From Pseudohalocynthiibacter aestuariivivens (GTDB taxonomy: Bacteria > Pseudomonadota > Alphaproteobacteria > Rhodobacterales > Rhodobacteraceae), in the NCBI RefSeq assembly GCF_018457175.1, contig NZ_JAGFNU010000002.1, positions 337,129 through 401,128 on the forward strand: a stretch of DNA of 64,000 nt. The letters are read 5' to 3'. This document shows, piece after piece, positions 63,425 to 64,000 of this stretch. The translations under genes and the position numbers were made by a program. Under the pieces are notes generated by a model. It saw only the letters and a program-made list of their open reading frames with translations. It did not search any database and was not told the origin of the DNA. Position 1 is the stretch's first letter. Each line of letters opens with the position of its first letter.

Positions 63425-63925
63425 CTACGGCTGTTCGGAATTCACGCCGCCCGGTGCCATTTCGTGAAGCGTACCCTCGGGGATGACTACACTTAAGGCA
63501 CCAAAATTGGTTTGGGCCCGTTGCGCAACCCGCGCCATCGAATTTCCGGGCAATCCCACCAGACGCCAGATTTCAGGCGCGCTATCTCCTGCCCCGCCGC
63601 AAGCCCCCTGTTCGATTTTGGCGGCCATTTCTGCGGGCATGGGTGCAGAAACCAGCCCGCTATCATACCCAATCAAGGACAAAAGAGCTGACAGACCGAC
63701 CGCCTTGTCATGATCATTCCCGGCGCCCGCCTCAAGCACCGCGTCCGTATCGCGCGAGCGGCCGCGGTAGGAAACGGTTCTTATCTGGTTGCGGAAAAAA
63801 GCGAACGCCCCCTCTGGGTCAAGCATCAGTGACAAGGCAAGGTTTTCAATATTTGGACGCCGGTCCTTCAGAGTGTTGATTTGCGTTGAGAACTGACCCG
63901 GTATTTTCACCGAGATTTGACCCAC
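63425..63925 (-). CDS. N-terminal fragment of the transglutaminase-like gene
   Basis: This 166-codon open part (GTG to TAG) would encode the N-terminal half of the fold on its own: IRTVSYRG, then AVLEAGAGNDHDKAVGLSA, ending GGVNSEQP. It stops one codon before the conserved HVWVQM block, so on its own it lacks the His and Asp of the family. See the full entry at 61916-63925. Confidence 0.55.
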   Translation of the reverse strand: MGQISVKIPGQFSTQINTLKDRRPNIENLALSLMLDPEGAFAFFRNQIRTVSYRGRSRDTDAVLEAGAGNDHDKAVGLSALLSLIGYDSGLVSAPMPAEMAAKIEQGACGGAGDSAPEIWRLVGLPGNSMARVAQRAQTNFGALSVVIPEGTLHEMAPGGVNSEQP

Positions 63926-63945
63926 CCTTGATTATGTATCAGCGT

Positions 63946-64000
63946 TTATTTCGCGGTCAATGTCGGTGTTTCCTTTCGTGTTTTCTTTGCGGCCTCAGAG
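63946..64000 (-). CDS. C-terminal end of an upstream gene (partial)
   Basis: A reading frame entering from the right edge ends SEAAKKTRKETPTLTAK at the TAA 63946-63948. Its charged tail gives no family. It lies 20 bases upstream of the transglutaminase-like frame on the same strand, so the two could be co-transcribed. The body of the gene is outside the window. Confidence 0.5.
   Translation of the reverse strand, partial: SEAAKKTRKETPTLTAK

Larger units (their letters stand above)
61916..63925 (-). pseudogene. Transglutaminase-like gene broken by in-frame TAG and TAA
   Basis: One reading frame of 670 codons runs from GTG 63925 to TGA 61916 with no frameshift but with two internal stops: TAG at 63425-63427 and TAA at 62111-62113. 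The part before TAG has GAGNDHDKAVGLSALL (residues 67-82), the site where transglutaminase-fold proteins usually carry GxCxD; here Asp71 replaces the Cys. The His and Asp blocks, HVWVQM and WVDLDP, come directly after the TAG. After the TAA, 64 residues end in a membrane helix (VVGGAVVLGIAYALFG). Both stops are one base from a Gln codon. Decay or readthrough are both possible. A GTG at 63910 is another start. Confidence 0.7.

Noticed and set aside
1..64000. Mobile elements, CRISPR arrays, tRNA or rRNA genes
   Set aside because: No transposase, integrase, regular spaced repeats or tRNA-like cloverleaf was seen in any gap; the gaps are mostly short.

Overview
The window reads as chromosome of an alphaproteobacterium of the order Rhodobacterales, most likely the marine Roseobacter group. 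The reasons are the gene order trpD-trpC-moaC-moeA-lexA-comEC-gltX-gltA, GAAC-type SOS half-sites in front of lexA, a fused indolepyruvate ferredoxin oxidoreductase, the gene-transfer-agent (GTA) type endolysin and holin between ccmE and ccmF, and an RpoE-ChrR pair. GC content looks moderate by eye. I saw no insertion sequence, prophage, CRISPR array, rRNA or tRNA.

Layout. 1-8360: tryptophan, molybdenum cofactor, SOS, competence and TCA genes. 8421-15766 (minus strand): cytochrome c maturation (ccmH, ccmF, ccmE) interleaved with an enoyl-CoA hydratase and the GTA lysis pair, then argC and murI. 15916-20392: iorAB and a divergent LysR gene with a perfect inverted repeat between them. 20393-23987: a candidate structured small RNA, purL, then bolA, two small membrane proteins and grxD. 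24094-31843: zapA and a coupled coiled-coil gene, tkt, two GAPDH genes separated by a 49-residue membrane protein, coaD, a CBS protein and a LysR gene. 31941-33437: mmsA. 33829-39703: a signalling island with two histidine kinases, a receiver, an Hpt protein and a receiver joined to a degenerate GGDEF-like domain. 40296-52779: a carboxylate-amine ligase and a catabolic block (HyuA/HyuB, FAD oxidoreductase, HpcH aldolase, uronate-dehydrogenase-like enzyme, LysR, GMC oxidoreductase, AidB-like dehydrogenase). 52918-58880: rpoE-chrR and a divergent lipid-modification operon. 59169-61861: alanine/glycine symporter, universal stress protein and an Lrp regulator. 61916-64000: a transglutaminase-like reading frame broken by two in-frame stop codons, and the end of one more gene.

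How it fits together. Sites that can be read directly tie several blocks together: three GAAC half-sites 11 bp apart at lexA, two near-palindromes of one kind before the two gap genes, TTTGCAAA-type repeats before mmsA, and two back-to-back TGATCY-N17-GTAATR promoters between rpoE and the lipid operon, which imply that RpoE drives both. The items most worth following up are the three-way-junction RNA upstream of purL, the double-stop transglutaminase-like gene, the symmetric RpoE promoter pair and the transporter-free HyuAB operon.
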